A stretch of DNA of 5,976 nucleotides from Leptolyngbya sp. SIO4C5 (GCA_010671965.1 JAAHIC010000306.1:1-5976), one strand, 5' to 3'. Counted from the stretch's first letter, positions 1 to 5,976 are shown. The notes: generated by a model from the sequence alone, not told the origin. Translations and numbers: made by a program.

Positions 1-20
1 TAGCCAGTTCAATTCATTCT

Positions 21-26
21 GGGAGG
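21..26 (+). promoter_or_regulatory. Likely ribosome binding site of the transporter gene
   Basis: GGGAGG lies 11 bases before the ATG at 38, a slightly long but usable Shine-Dalgarno spacing. It supports that ATG as the start. Against it, the codons from position 2 onward are in frame with no stop and would read SQFNSFWEALDS before the methionine, so the motif could be coincidental within a longer gene. Confidence 0.4.
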
Positions 27-37
27 CGCTCGACTCA

Positions 38-1450
38 ATGCTGAATTTGCTCTCGTTTCTGGGTCTGTTTGGTCTATGTGCCATTGCTTGGCTTGGCTCG
101 GAAGATCGCCGCCGCATTCCCTGGAAGGTGATTATTTGGGGCATAGGGCTGCAGCTTGTTATTGGCTTGCTGGTCTTTCGCATACCAGGTACGCGGGATT
201 TGGTGTTGATCCTCAACGATCTGCTGAACGGCATTATTGATGCATCTGAAGCAGGAGCGCGTTTTTTGTTTGGGCCGCTGTTTGTGCCTGATCCAAGCGC
301 CGCTGCCGGATCGGTAGGGGCGGGGCGTTGGCTGGCGAGAGCGTTGACCCCGGCATTTACGGCTGTACCGGGCGATCGCATTGGCGTAGATAACCTCAAT
401 ATTGGCTTTGTTTTTGCCTTTCGTTCGCTGCCCCAGGTGATTTTCTTCGCAGCGCTGATTGCCCTGCTCTACAACCTCAATATTATTCAGCCCATCGTGC
501 AGGTGTTTGCTAAGCTGTTTCGCTCAGCAATGAATATCAGCGGCGCTGAGTCTCTAGCGGGTGCAGCCAACATTTTTGTGGGCATTGAGTCAGCGATCGC
601 CATCAAGCCTTTCTTGGCCAATATGACCCGCAGCGAGCTGTGTGCCGTTCTGTCCTCCTGCTTTGGCTCTATTGCCTCAACCGTCCTAGCTCTGTACGCT
701 GGTTTTTTGCGTTCCACTTTCCCTGCCATTACGGGGCACCTGATGGCGGCCTCAATTCTGACGATTCCAGCCGCCTTTGTCATGTCTAAAATCTTGGTGC
801 CGGAAACCGGGGTACCGGAGACGCTAGGCGAGGTGCCTGCAGAAAAAGCGGAATCAGACGACAGGCAAAGCCCAATGGACGCGCTGATTCTAGGGGCTCT
901 AGATGGGGTGAAGATGGCGGTGGGAATTGCCGCCGTGATTGTGGCAATTTTGGGACTAATTGCGCTGTTGAATCTGATTTTTGCCGGATTGGCTTCCTGG
1001 TCAGAAAGTGAAATGACTTTGCTGCGCTGGATTGGTCAGGTGTTTCAGGTGGTGACGCTGCAGAATATCTTGGGCGCTTTGTTTTTACCGCTGACGCTGA
1101 TGACGGCGGTGTCTGATAGCTGGCCGGAACTCTGGGAAGCTTCTAAAATTATTGGCCGTCGCCTGCTCGAAACGGCAATCCCCCCCTATCTGACCCTGGC
1201 TGGACTCTCAGGCAGCGGCCAAATTAGCGATCGCACGATGGTGATTGTCAGCTATGTGCTCTGCGGCTTTGCCCATATTCCTTCAGTGGGCATCTTTGTG
1301 GGGGGTCTGGCGGGGCTGGTGCCCTCTCGGCGCAAAGATATTAGTGAATTGGGCTGGAAAGCTTTGTGGGCCGGCACGCTAGCCACTTTGATGACAGGCT
1401 GCATTGCGGGCCTCTATTTTTATGAAGGGACTGCGGTGCTAGGCCGTTAA
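38..1450 (+). CDS. Concentrative nucleoside transporter, CNT (NupC) family
   Basis: Inner-membrane symporter of the CNT family, which imports nucleosides with H+ or Na+ as the driving ion. The 470 residues are very hydrophobic and follow the family order: an N-terminal membrane pair (about 2-47), a gate-like middle (about 125-250) and a C-terminal transport domain (about 285-465). Family hallmarks seen by eye are SGAESLAGAANIF (168-180), the re-entrant segment with IKPFLANMTRSEL (189-201), and SYVLCGFAHIPSVGIFVGG (405-423). E184 and E378 sit where the two substrate-site glutamates of the family are expected. A charged loop at 254-281 separates the two halves. The HP1 motif is G-I-E instead of the usual G-Q-T-E, and the GFAN motif reads GFAH, so the substrate could differ from that of classical NupC. 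The ATG at 38 has GGGAGG upstream, but the reading frame stays open to the left edge of the window, so a longer N-terminus is possible. The family is confident; the exact substrate is not. Confidence 0.93.
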   Translation: MLNLLSFLGLFGLCAIAWLGSEDRRRIPWKVIIWGIGLQLVIGLLVFRIPGTRDLVLILNDLLNGIIDASEAGARFLFGPLFVPDPSAAAGSVGAGRWLARALTPAFTAVPGDRIGVDNLNIGFVFAFRSLPQVIFFAALIALLYNLNIIQPIVQVFAKLFRSAMNISGAESLAGAANIFVGIESAIAIKPFLANMTRSELCAVLSSCFGSIASTVLALYAGFLRSTFPAITGHLMAASILTIPAAFVMSKILVPETGVPETLGEVPAEKAESDDRQSPMDALILGALDGVKMAVGIAAVIVAILGLIALLNLIFAGLASWSESEMTLLRWIGQVFQVVTLQNILGALFLPLTLMTAVSDSWPELWEASKIIGRRLLETAIPPYLTLAGLSGSGQISDRTMVIVSYVLCGFAHIPSVGIFVGGLAGLVPSRRKDISELGWKALWAGTLATLMTGCIAGLYFYEGTAVLGR

Positions 1451-1485
1451 AGACGTTGAGCGATCGCGCTGATGGCCCTATTTTT
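1440..1485 (+). terminator. Weak candidate intrinsic terminator after the transporter
   Basis: TAGGCC at 1440-1445, overlapping the end of the transporter gene, can pair with GGCCCTA at 1474-1480 with one bulged C. Within the loop, AGCG at 1459-1462 pairs with CGCT at 1467-1470, inside a HIP1 octamer. A run of five T follows at 1481-1485. The outer stem is short, bulged and has a long loop, so this may be a real but weak terminator or chance pairing. The two genes could still be transcribed together. Confidence 0.25.
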
Positions 1486-1496
1486 CCGGACAGGCG

Positions 1497-1525
1497 AGAG
1501 AACTGCCAGAAGAGAACTTTAGTTC
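1497..1525 (+). repeat. Short direct repeat and small palindrome before the small gene
   Basis: AGAGAACT occurs at 1497-1504 and again at 1511-1518, 14 bases apart. The second copy is part of GAACT-TT-AGTTC (1514-1525). Both lie 18-46 bases before the ATG at 1543. They could be a regulator site or mRNA leader structure, but the lengths are short enough for chance. Confidence 0.25.
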
Positions 1526-1542
1526 CCTCAGACTCGTCACTC

Positions 1543-1791
1543 ATGTTTGTGCCACGGAAAATTCTTTTGAGCAATGTCTATTTAACTCGCCGGACGGCTC
1601 AAAGCTTTTTACAAGAATTGCTGCAAGTTGGCGCTGATTCTCAATCTGCTTACATAGTCAGTCAGGCCCTCGCCCGCCGCCTCTGCGAAGATATTCCCCC
1701 CAATTCACTGCAGCAGCAGGCGATCGAGGCTTGCCAAGAAGCTATCTATCGGGCCGGACTCGGCTTTAGCGAAGAAATTACCTGGTCTTGA
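1543..1791 (+). CDS. Small conserved-looking hypothetical protein (82 residues)
   Basis: I do not recognise this protein. From the ATG at 1543 it gives 82 soluble residues, starting MFVPRKILLSNVYLTRR, with no signal peptide or membrane segment. It appears mostly alpha-helical: residues about 15-48 and 55-71 are rich in Ala, Gln, Leu and Glu, and two cysteines (48 and 64) are present. The frame can be extended to a TTG at 1456, but those 29 extra codons lie over the HIP1 site, the candidate terminator and a direct repeat and look non-coding, so the ATG is preferred. There is no clear Shine-Dalgarno, which is common in cyanobacteria. It lies 92 bases downstream of the transporter on the same strand and ends five bases from the convergent CHAT gene. 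That it is a gene is supported by the clean compositional fit between two genes and the absence of a better frame; its function is unknown. Confidence 0.65.
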   Translation: MFVPRKILLSNVYLTRRTAQSFLQELLQVGADSQSAYIVSQALARRLCEDIPPNSLQQQAIEACQEAIYRAGLGFSEEITWS

Positions 1792-1796
1792 GCCGA

Positions 1797-4523
1797 CTAC
1801 AACCAGTTACCCACTAGCACAAAAGCGGCCCAGTAGTAAGGATGCTGATACTGACCGTCCTCGCCCTGCAGCAGCTTGAGCTGAGCCTGGCGCAGAATTT
1901 CGGCCTTGGTTTGGTTACTGCCTGAGAGTTCTTGATAAAAATTGCTCATCAGCTCAGCCGTTCCCTGATCGCTAACTTGCCATAGGGAAGCCAGGGTGCT
2001 GCGAGCGCCCGATCGCACGGCAATGCCCGCCAGCCCTAAGGCGGCGCGTTCATCGCCAGAGGCCGTTTCGCAGGCGCTGAGAATCAGCAGTTCGACGGTT
2101 TCATCACGACTGAGTTCGCTGGACTGGAGCAAGCTCCCAAGGGCGTTTGCTTGAATGCGGCCGTCCCAGGTAAGAATGTAGGTATCTTCTGGATCAGAGC
2201 TAAATTCGCCGTGGGTTGCCAAGTGAACCACGCGGAAGTTGGAATCACTCAGGGTTCGTTCAAAATCTCGATTGTTAAAGTCCTGGTTGAGCAACACTTC
2301 AGCCGGCACCTCGGCCCGAATTTTGGCAATTTCTGCCTCGACATAGGGCAGTCCGCTATAGCCCTGATTGGACTGGCTCAGCCCCCCTACCAAGGCCGTC
2401 ACTCTTCGCTGCGTGAGCGGCTGCGGATCTAGAAGTTGCAAACCGGGCGTTAGGGCGATCGCATATTTTTCAATCAGATACTCGTCCTGCGCGTTCATTA
2501 ACACCGTCATCGGCACGTTGCGTAGCGCCCCATCCAAGACAAATACTAAAACCTGGGTATCACTGGCCTCCAGTGCCGGGGCAATCGGCTCAATCAGCCA
2601 CTCATATACCTGACGTGCCAGGGGCCGAAAATCTATGAGCGGCTCTGCGGTAGACGCTGATGGGTTGTTATTCGTGACAACATCAACATCAGCCCGTGGT
2701 GAGCGAGCTGACGGCTCAGCCTCAGCCAGCTCCGGGGCTGGAGGTGACTCTGGTACAGGCGCAGATATTACATCTGGAACAGGAACCTCAGGCGGCTCAA
2801 TGGCGATTGCCCTTCGCAGCTGATCCAAAGTCTGCTCAATTTCAGCTTCACTCACCGTCACTGAGACATGCTGCAAAGTCTCCTGCCCCGGCAGGCGCAC
2901 CACGATCTCTAAGCGATCGGGCAGAATGATTGGATAGATCACGGCTGCCTGGGTATCGACCTGATCAATCTGAATTGGATTCGTAATCAAACAGTCCGCT
3001 CGAAAAAAGTTGACCAGCTCTGCCACCTGCAAAGACTCGATGACATCACGAGCCACTGCTAAATTTTTAGAACTGGGTTCAGCTCCCGGCTCAGGCTGGA
3101 GCAGCAGGTCTACTAGCTCCCGGTAGATTGGCTCGATGCCCTGGCGGAAGGAAAAGCGTACTTCCGGGTTGATGGCGACTAGATCGCTGCGCAGCGTTTG
3201 CAGGGTTTTGATTGCTTCCTGGTAGGCGGCGATCGCGCTGGTAATTTCTCCCTGAGACTTTAGAATTTGGCCGAGCTGCCACTGCCACTGATAGGTAATG
3301 GCATTAGCCTGACTCTCTTGAGCCAGGGTAAGAGCTTGCTGGGTTGTCTCTGCTGCCTCTGTCCACTGCTGCTTTTTCTGATAAAGCTTGCCTAAATAGC
3401 CCAGCGCATAGGACTGCCCCCGCACGTCTTCTAAAGCCTGCGCCTGAGTTAAGACCTGGGTCAATAACTGAGCAATGTCTAGATCTCTGAGCGCAGTACC
3501 ATAGAGCTGCGGAGGACTTGCAGCCTCAATTAGGCTCTGCGCTAAGCTGGCCTGCATCAGTATGCTGCTGCGGCTGGGGGGCAGTTCCGGCAGTTGTGCC
3601 CAAATCTGGGCAAGGAGGTCTGAGACAGTTTGCGACTGATCGGGGGTGAGGTCGGGCTGGGGTAGCCAAATTTGCAGGTGGTTGATTTGAGCCTGGAGCC
3701 GCGTGTGTAAAACGGGGGAGGTAGCTGCCTGCTGATAGTAGCTAGCTGCCATTTGCGTATCTCCTTGAGCCATTGCGTTGCCTAGGCTCAACAGGGTCGC
3801 GCTTTTTTCTACCTCTAAACCCGCCGTACGCGCCACATCCAAACTCGCTTGCAAAGTCTGAATCGATGTGTCTATAGAGTCAGCCAGTCGTTGCAGGTTG
3901 CCAAGCTGTCTGAGTCCTGCTGCTTTGAGGGCAGCGTCAGGCAGGGTTTCTAGCAGCTGACGCACTTCCTCTAGGCGATCGAGGGAGCGACGATAGCGCC
4001 CCTGGACCCGCCAGATTTGAGCCTGATTCAGCCGGGTGCGGATTAGGCCAGCGGTATCCGCGATCGCTTCATAGGCGGCTTCTGCCTGAGTTAGTGACGC
4101 TAGTGCCTGATCAAGCTGCGCCTTTGCCATCTGGATTTGCGCCTGGGTGCTGAAGACCTGAGCTTTGACCCGCTGGGTGTAGTCAGAGTCAGCCAGCGCT
4201 GTGGTGATGGTGACGGCTTGAGCAATCTCGGCTTCGGCTTCGGGGTATTGGCCTAGCTTCAGATGGGCCAGCGCTAAATTACTGAGGGCTACCGCCTGAT
4301 TGGCCGTGTTAGGTATGGCAGCTTGCACCGCCTGCCGCCAGCTTTGAGCGGCGGGGGCATACTGACCGCTGCTGTAGTAGCGGCGTCCTGCCTGAAGCTG
4401 CTGTGTTAGAGATGTAGCGGGCGGCGGCGAAACCTGAGCCTGCACGGGCGTCAGTGTCAGGCTGAGCCAGAGGGTGAGGCAAAAAAGGGCAAGGAAACGA
4501 ACAAGACGCGATCGCAGAGACAT
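1797..4523 (-). CDS. Exported TPR-CHAT domain protein (putative caspase-like peptidase)
   Basis: 908 residues. Residues 1-29 form a signal peptide: basic MSLRSRLVR, a hydrophobic core, and likely cleavage at VQA/QV, so the protein should act in the periplasm or outside the cell. Residues about 41-445 are a TPR superhelix; the clearest units start near 43, 78, 121, 161, 201, 371 and 409, with a degenerate stretch at about 270-365. The segment 445-475 (SDLVAINPEVRFSFR onward) and the module 487-575 lead into the CHAT fold, which continues from about 630 to the C-terminus. The peptidase dyad is intact: H771 in HLATHGEF and C818 in LSACETASG. LWQVSDQGTAELM (847-859) and the terminal YYWAAFVLVGNWL also match the family. 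A Pro/Ala/Glu-rich linker (576-629) interrupts the C-terminal half. The length is normal for cyanobacterial TPR-CHAT proteins. The start codon overlaps the stop of the upstream exoprotein gene, so the two form an operon. The substrate, and whether it is an active protease, are unknown. Confidence 0.95.
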   Translation of the reverse strand: MSLRSRLVRFLALFCLTLWLSLTLTPVQAQVSPPPATSLTQQLQAGRRYYSSGQYAPAAQSWRQAVQAAIPNTANQAVALSNLALAHLKLGQYPEAEAEIAQAVTITTALADSDYTQRVKAQVFSTQAQIQMAKAQLDQALASLTQAEAAYEAIADTAGLIRTRLNQAQIWRVQGRYRRSLDRLEEVRQLLETLPDAALKAAGLRQLGNLQRLADSIDTSIQTLQASLDVARTAGLEVEKSATLLSLGNAMAQGDTQMAASYYQQAATSPVLHTRLQAQINHLQIWLPQPDLTPDQSQTVSDLLAQIWAQLPELPPSRSSILMQASLAQSLIEAASPPQLYGTALRDLDIAQLLTQVLTQAQALEDVRGQSYALGYLGKLYQKKQQWTEAAETTQQALTLAQESQANAITYQWQWQLGQILKSQGEITSAIAAYQEAIKTLQTLRSDLVAINPEVRFSFRQGIEPIYRELVDLLLQPEPGAEPSSKNLAVARDVIESLQVAELVNFFRADCLITNPIQIDQVDTQAAVIYPIILPDRLEIVVRLPGQETLQHVSVTVSEAEIEQTLDQLRRAIAIEPPEVPVPDVISAPVPESPPAPELAEAEPSARSPRADVDVVTNNNPSASTAEPLIDFRPLARQVYEWLIEPIAPALEASDTQVLVFVLDGALRNVPMTVLMNAQDEYLIEKYAIALTPGLQLLDPQPLTQRRVTALVGGLSQSNQGYSGLPYVEAEIAKIRAEVPAEVLLNQDFNNRDFERTLSDSNFRVVHLATHGEFSSDPEDTYILTWDGRIQANALGSLLQSSELSRDETVELLILSACETASGDERAALGLAGIAVRSGARSTLASLWQVSDQGTAELMSNFYQELSGSNQTKAEILRQAQLKLLQGEDGQYQHPYYWAAFVLVGNWL
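2637..2798 (-). other. Pro/Ala/Glu-rich disordered linker inside the CHAT region
   Basis: Residues 576-629 are dominated by Pro, Ala, Glu, Ser and Val with a PEVPVPDV / APVPESPPAPE texture, ending in a Thr/Asn/Ser-rich part. They separate the first conserved module (487-575, including ILPDRLEIVVRLPGQE) from the catalytic half beginning at RPLARQVYEWL. A flexible tether is inferred. Confidence 0.7.
3174..4403 (-). repeat. TPR array of the CHAT protein
   Basis: This stretch encodes residues about 41-450, consecutive helix pairs of about 34-40 residues with the TPR pattern of small residues (G/A/L-G-x-Y/L, then A at the turn). Examples are ALSNLALAHLKLGQYPEAEA and SYALGYLGKLYQKKQQWTEA. TPR arrays bind peptides or partner proteins. 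The repeats are diverged and show no DNA-level identity. Confidence 0.8.
4437..4523 (-). other. Signal peptide of the TPR-CHAT protein
   Basis: The first 29 residues have three arginines in the first nine positions, then a hydrophobic core rich in Leu and Phe, then TPVQA with small residues at -3 and -1. This is a standard Sec / signal peptidase I pattern. There is a cysteine at 15, but it is inside the core and is not a lipobox, so a lipoprotein is unlikely. Confidence 0.85.
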
Positions 4524-5976
4524 TAGTTCAAACCCTCCTCAGCAACTCGGCAGGTATCTTCATGTAAATCAGGAGCGGCTGCCGAGACAGTAGCCACCAA
4601 GCGAATCTCGCCTGTCTCTGCTCGGATCCAACCTTGGGGTTCGACAATGCGCTCTGGCGCTGCGGCAGGATTGGGGGCAGCACTGGTGGGGGCGATCGCG
4701 GCCTCCACCGTCTCTGGCCCCAAATCTTCTAGAAAGCCCTCTTCCTCTAGCCGCTGACTGGGGTCGCTGGGCAGTCCCCCCTGACCCGTCACCACAAACT
4801 CATTCCTCTCGCTCCGTCCTAGCGCCTGACAACTGCGATCGATCAGCCCGGTGGGGTCACTCAGATCAATCGGCAGTTCGGCCAAACCTTCATCGGTGAT
4901 TAGATCTGGCAGTGACGTATTGCCAGATGTCCCGGAGGCAGAATCTACCGAGATGTCCACCCGGCCATTGCCGCGAAACTGAGCAAAGCTGCCGGGATTG
5001 CGGCCTACAGGAGTGGCTCGGCTATTGGAAAACAAATCAGCTAGAAAAGCAGGCGAATTGATCGAGATGTTGCCCCCTGGTCCAAATTCAGCATTGGCGA
5101 GGATATCACTGTCTTCGATGGCGACGAAAGCGCTGGAGCTGATATCAATATTGCCACCGCCCCCGGTGCTGTCAAAAACGCTGGAGCTGACGAGACTGCC
5201 GCGATTCAGGAAGAACACGCCTGCATTCACGCCGATATTGCCGCCCCCAGCCAGGTCTGAGCTAGCCGAAATCTCGCCGCCGCTGGCAGCGAGCGAGTCT
5301 CGTACCCTGATCCCCACATTGCCTGCAAGTCCCTGACCCTCAGACCGACTCAGTATGCGTCCAGTATTTGCTAAAGCCAGCGAATCCGCCTGCACCTGAA
5401 TGCCGCCGCCATTTCCTCTGCCTAGGGCGGCTGTAGAAATCTGCGCCCCATCTCGAATTGAGAATGCACCTGTTGTGACACTAATATCGCCGCTGTTGCC
5501 GCTACTACCCACCTGACCAAAAGTCGAAATACCGCTACGGGAAAGTCCCGAAGCACTACCTGCTGTCACAGTAGCGACACCTGAAAAATCAATCGACTCA
5601 GCTGCAAAAACGTCAACATCTCCCCCACGGCCAAGTCCGGTTGTGCCAGTTTCTATTCTGCCGCCTCGGTTTGCCGTCAACTGCCGCGTGGTTACAGTAA
5701 TGTTGCCAGCCGACTGCTCTCCTAACGTCAATGTTGTAATATCACCCCCCAATAAATTGACAGATTCTGAAGCATCAATGAACAGAGTCCCACCAACACC
5801 TGTGCCCGTAGTGGCTGCTGAAATCAAACTACCGCCTTCTACATTGAGTCGGCGGGTCTCAACTCGTATATTGCCAGCCCTACCAGAGCCAAGCAGCGTA
5901 TCACTTGAAAACTGACTGTTCTCTAACAGGTCAACGGATTGCTCAATCTGAGCGGTAATATCACCTGCTGGTCCTT
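4523..5976 (-). CDS. Filamentous-haemagglutinin-type (two-partner secretion) exoprotein, C-terminal part
   Basis: This gene is incomplete at its 5' end: the frame is open to the right edge and 483 complete codons are visible. The TTG at 5825-5827 is not the start, because the same repeat pattern continues beyond it (GDITAQ, then AGNIRVETRRL). Visible residues 1-343 are degenerate repeats of about 28 residues of the type G-G-N-I-x-V...L...G-G-x-I-x-S, which form right-handed beta-helices in FhaB/TpsA exoproteins. Residues about 365-483 are a non-repetitive C-terminal tail as found in cyanobacterial members: GLAELPIDLSDPTGLID, a cysteine at 382, GQGGLPSDPS, an Ala/Pro-rich stretch, EPQGWIRAETGEIRL, and a cysteine at 475. 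The N-terminal TPS secretion domain should lie upstream, outside the window. The expected role is as a secreted or cell-surface adhesin or matrix protein exported by an outer-membrane TpsB/FhaC partner, not seen here. The family is confident; the specific function is not known. Confidence 0.9.
   Translation of the reverse strand, partial: GPAGDITAQIEQSVDLLENSQFSSDTLLGSGRAGNIRVETRRLNVEGGSLISAATTGTGVGGTLFIDASESVNLLGGDITTLTLGEQSAGNITVTTRQLTANRGGRIETGTTGLGRGGDVDVFAAESIDFSGVATVTAGSASGLSRSGISTFGQVGSSGNSGDISVTTGAFSIRDGAQISTAALGRGNGGGIQVQADSLALANTGRILSRSEGQGLAGNVGIRVRDSLAASGGEISASSDLAGGGNIGVNAGVFFLNRGSLVSSSVFDSTGGGGNIDISSSAFVAIEDSDILANAEFGPGGNISINSPAFLADLFSNSRATPVGRNPGSFAQFRGNGRVDISVDSASGTSGNTSLPDLITDEGLAELPIDLSDPTGLIDRSCQALGRSERNEFVVTGQGGLPSDPSQRLEEEGFLEDLGPETVEAAIAPTSAAPNPAAAPERIVEPQGWIRAETGEIRLVATVSAAAPDLHEDTCRVAEEGLN
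4534..4538 (-). promoter_or_regulatory. Ribosome binding site of the TPR-CHAT gene, inside the upstream gene
   Basis: On the minus strand GGAGG, within GAGGAGGG, lies 10 bases before the ATG at 4523-4521. It is built from the last Glu-Glu-Gly codons of the exoprotein gene, and the stop and start overlap as TAATG. This arrangement fixes the CHAT start and predicts translational coupling. Confidence 0.7.
4946..5974 (-). repeat. Degenerate ~28-residue beta-helix repeats in the exoprotein
   Basis: The glycine before the N/D-I-x-V strand occurs at visible residues 4, 34, 62, 90, 118, 162, 190, 218, 245, 274, 301 and 337. The spacing is 30, 28, 28, 28, 44, 28, 28, 27, 29, 27 and 36, so twelve units of nearly constant length with one long Ser/Gly-rich interval between 118 and 162. 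At DNA level only the Gly-Asn-Ile codons recur (ATATTGCC-like on the + strand); the units are not recent duplications. Confidence 0.85.

Larger units (their letters stand above)
372..4699. repeat. Nine scattered HIP1 octamers (GCGATCGC)
   Basis: Exact palindromes begin at 372, 593, 1227, 1460, 2455, 3229, 4060, 4508 and 4692. Eight are inside coding regions and one (1460) is in the transporter/small-gene gap. Highly iterated palindrome 1 is over-represented in many cyanobacterial genomes and serves here as a taxonomic marker. None occurs in the exoprotein beta-helix region to the right of 4699. Confidence 0.95.

Noticed and set aside
1456..1484. Sigma-70-like promoter TTGAGC, 17 bases, TATTTT for the small gene
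   Set aside because: Each box matches only four of six consensus positions, and the same bases are equally explained by the terminator-like hairpin and T-run.
1456..1542. N-terminal extension of the small protein from the TTG at 1456
   Set aside because: It covers a HIP1 site, a hairpin/T-run and a direct repeat, starts with a rare codon without a ribosome binding site, and an ATG with better-looking protein follows at 1543.
1341..1574. 77-codon minus-strand reading frame across the transporter end and gap
   Set aside because: It is antisense to the transporter, low in recognisable features, and is crossed by the better-supported plus-strand genes.
1760..1796. Bidirectional terminator between the convergent genes
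   Set aside because: The stem is only six base pairs with a 25-base loop and no T-run on either side.
2635..2823. Gly/Ser/Thr-rich plus-strand frame opposite the CHAT linker
   Set aside because: It is the complement of the Pro/Ala/Glu linker codons, not an independent gene.
1797..4523. The TPR-CHAT protein as part of a CRISPR type III-E (craspase) system
   Set aside because: There is no CRISPR array or Cas gene in the window, and this protein carries an export signal, which fits poorly with a cytoplasmic CRISPR role.
4998..5336. 112-codon plus-strand frame rich in Pro/Leu/Ile opposite the exoprotein
   Set aside because: It is the antisense reading of Gly/Asn/Ile repeat codons; its repeated LPPP motif comes from the repeat structure of the real gene.
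5825..5827. TTG as the start of the exoprotein gene
   Set aside because: The frame stays open to the window edge and the upstream 49 codons carry the same repeat motifs, so the true start is outside.
5643..5915. 90-codon plus-strand frame opposite the exoprotein
   Set aside because: Same reason: a mirror of the repeat codons, with no ribosome binding site and no domain.

Overview
This window looks like cyanobacterial chromosome. It holds nine copies of the octamer GCGATCGC (HIP1) in under 6 kb, where chance would give about one per 65 kb. It also holds two protein families typical of cyanobacteria: a TPR-CHAT protein and a filamentous-haemagglutinin-type exoprotein. I cannot assign a genus. 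There are no RNA genes, insertion sequences, CRISPR arrays or origins, and no gene-free stretch longer than about 90 bases.

Left part, + strand: a concentrative nucleoside transporter (CNT/NupC family, about 38-1450) is followed after 92 bases by a small gene of unknown function (best start 1543, end 1791). The short gap holds a weak terminator-like hairpin and a short direct repeat.

Right part, - strand: two genes converge on the left-hand pair, with only five bases between the two stop codons. Transcribed from right to left, the first is the C-terminal 483 residues of a large secreted beta-helix protein of the two-partner-secretion (FhaB/TpsA) type. It runs off the right edge of the window, so its start is not visible. 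The second is a 908-residue protein with a signal peptide, a TPR array and a C-terminal CHAT (caspase-HetF-associated-with-TPR) peptidase domain with an intact His/Cys pair. The stop of the first and the start of the second share one base (TAATG), and the ribosome binding site of the second lies in the last codons of the first, so the two are almost certainly co-transcribed and translationally coupled.

The most interesting content is this exoprotein/CHAT pair: an exported caspase-like protein coupled to a giant surface or secreted beta-helix protein. A role in maturation, release or surveillance of the exoprotein is an inference. No catalytic activity or substrate can be read from the sequence. 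The transporter is also somewhat unusual, because its substrate-site motifs differ from the textbook CNT consensus.
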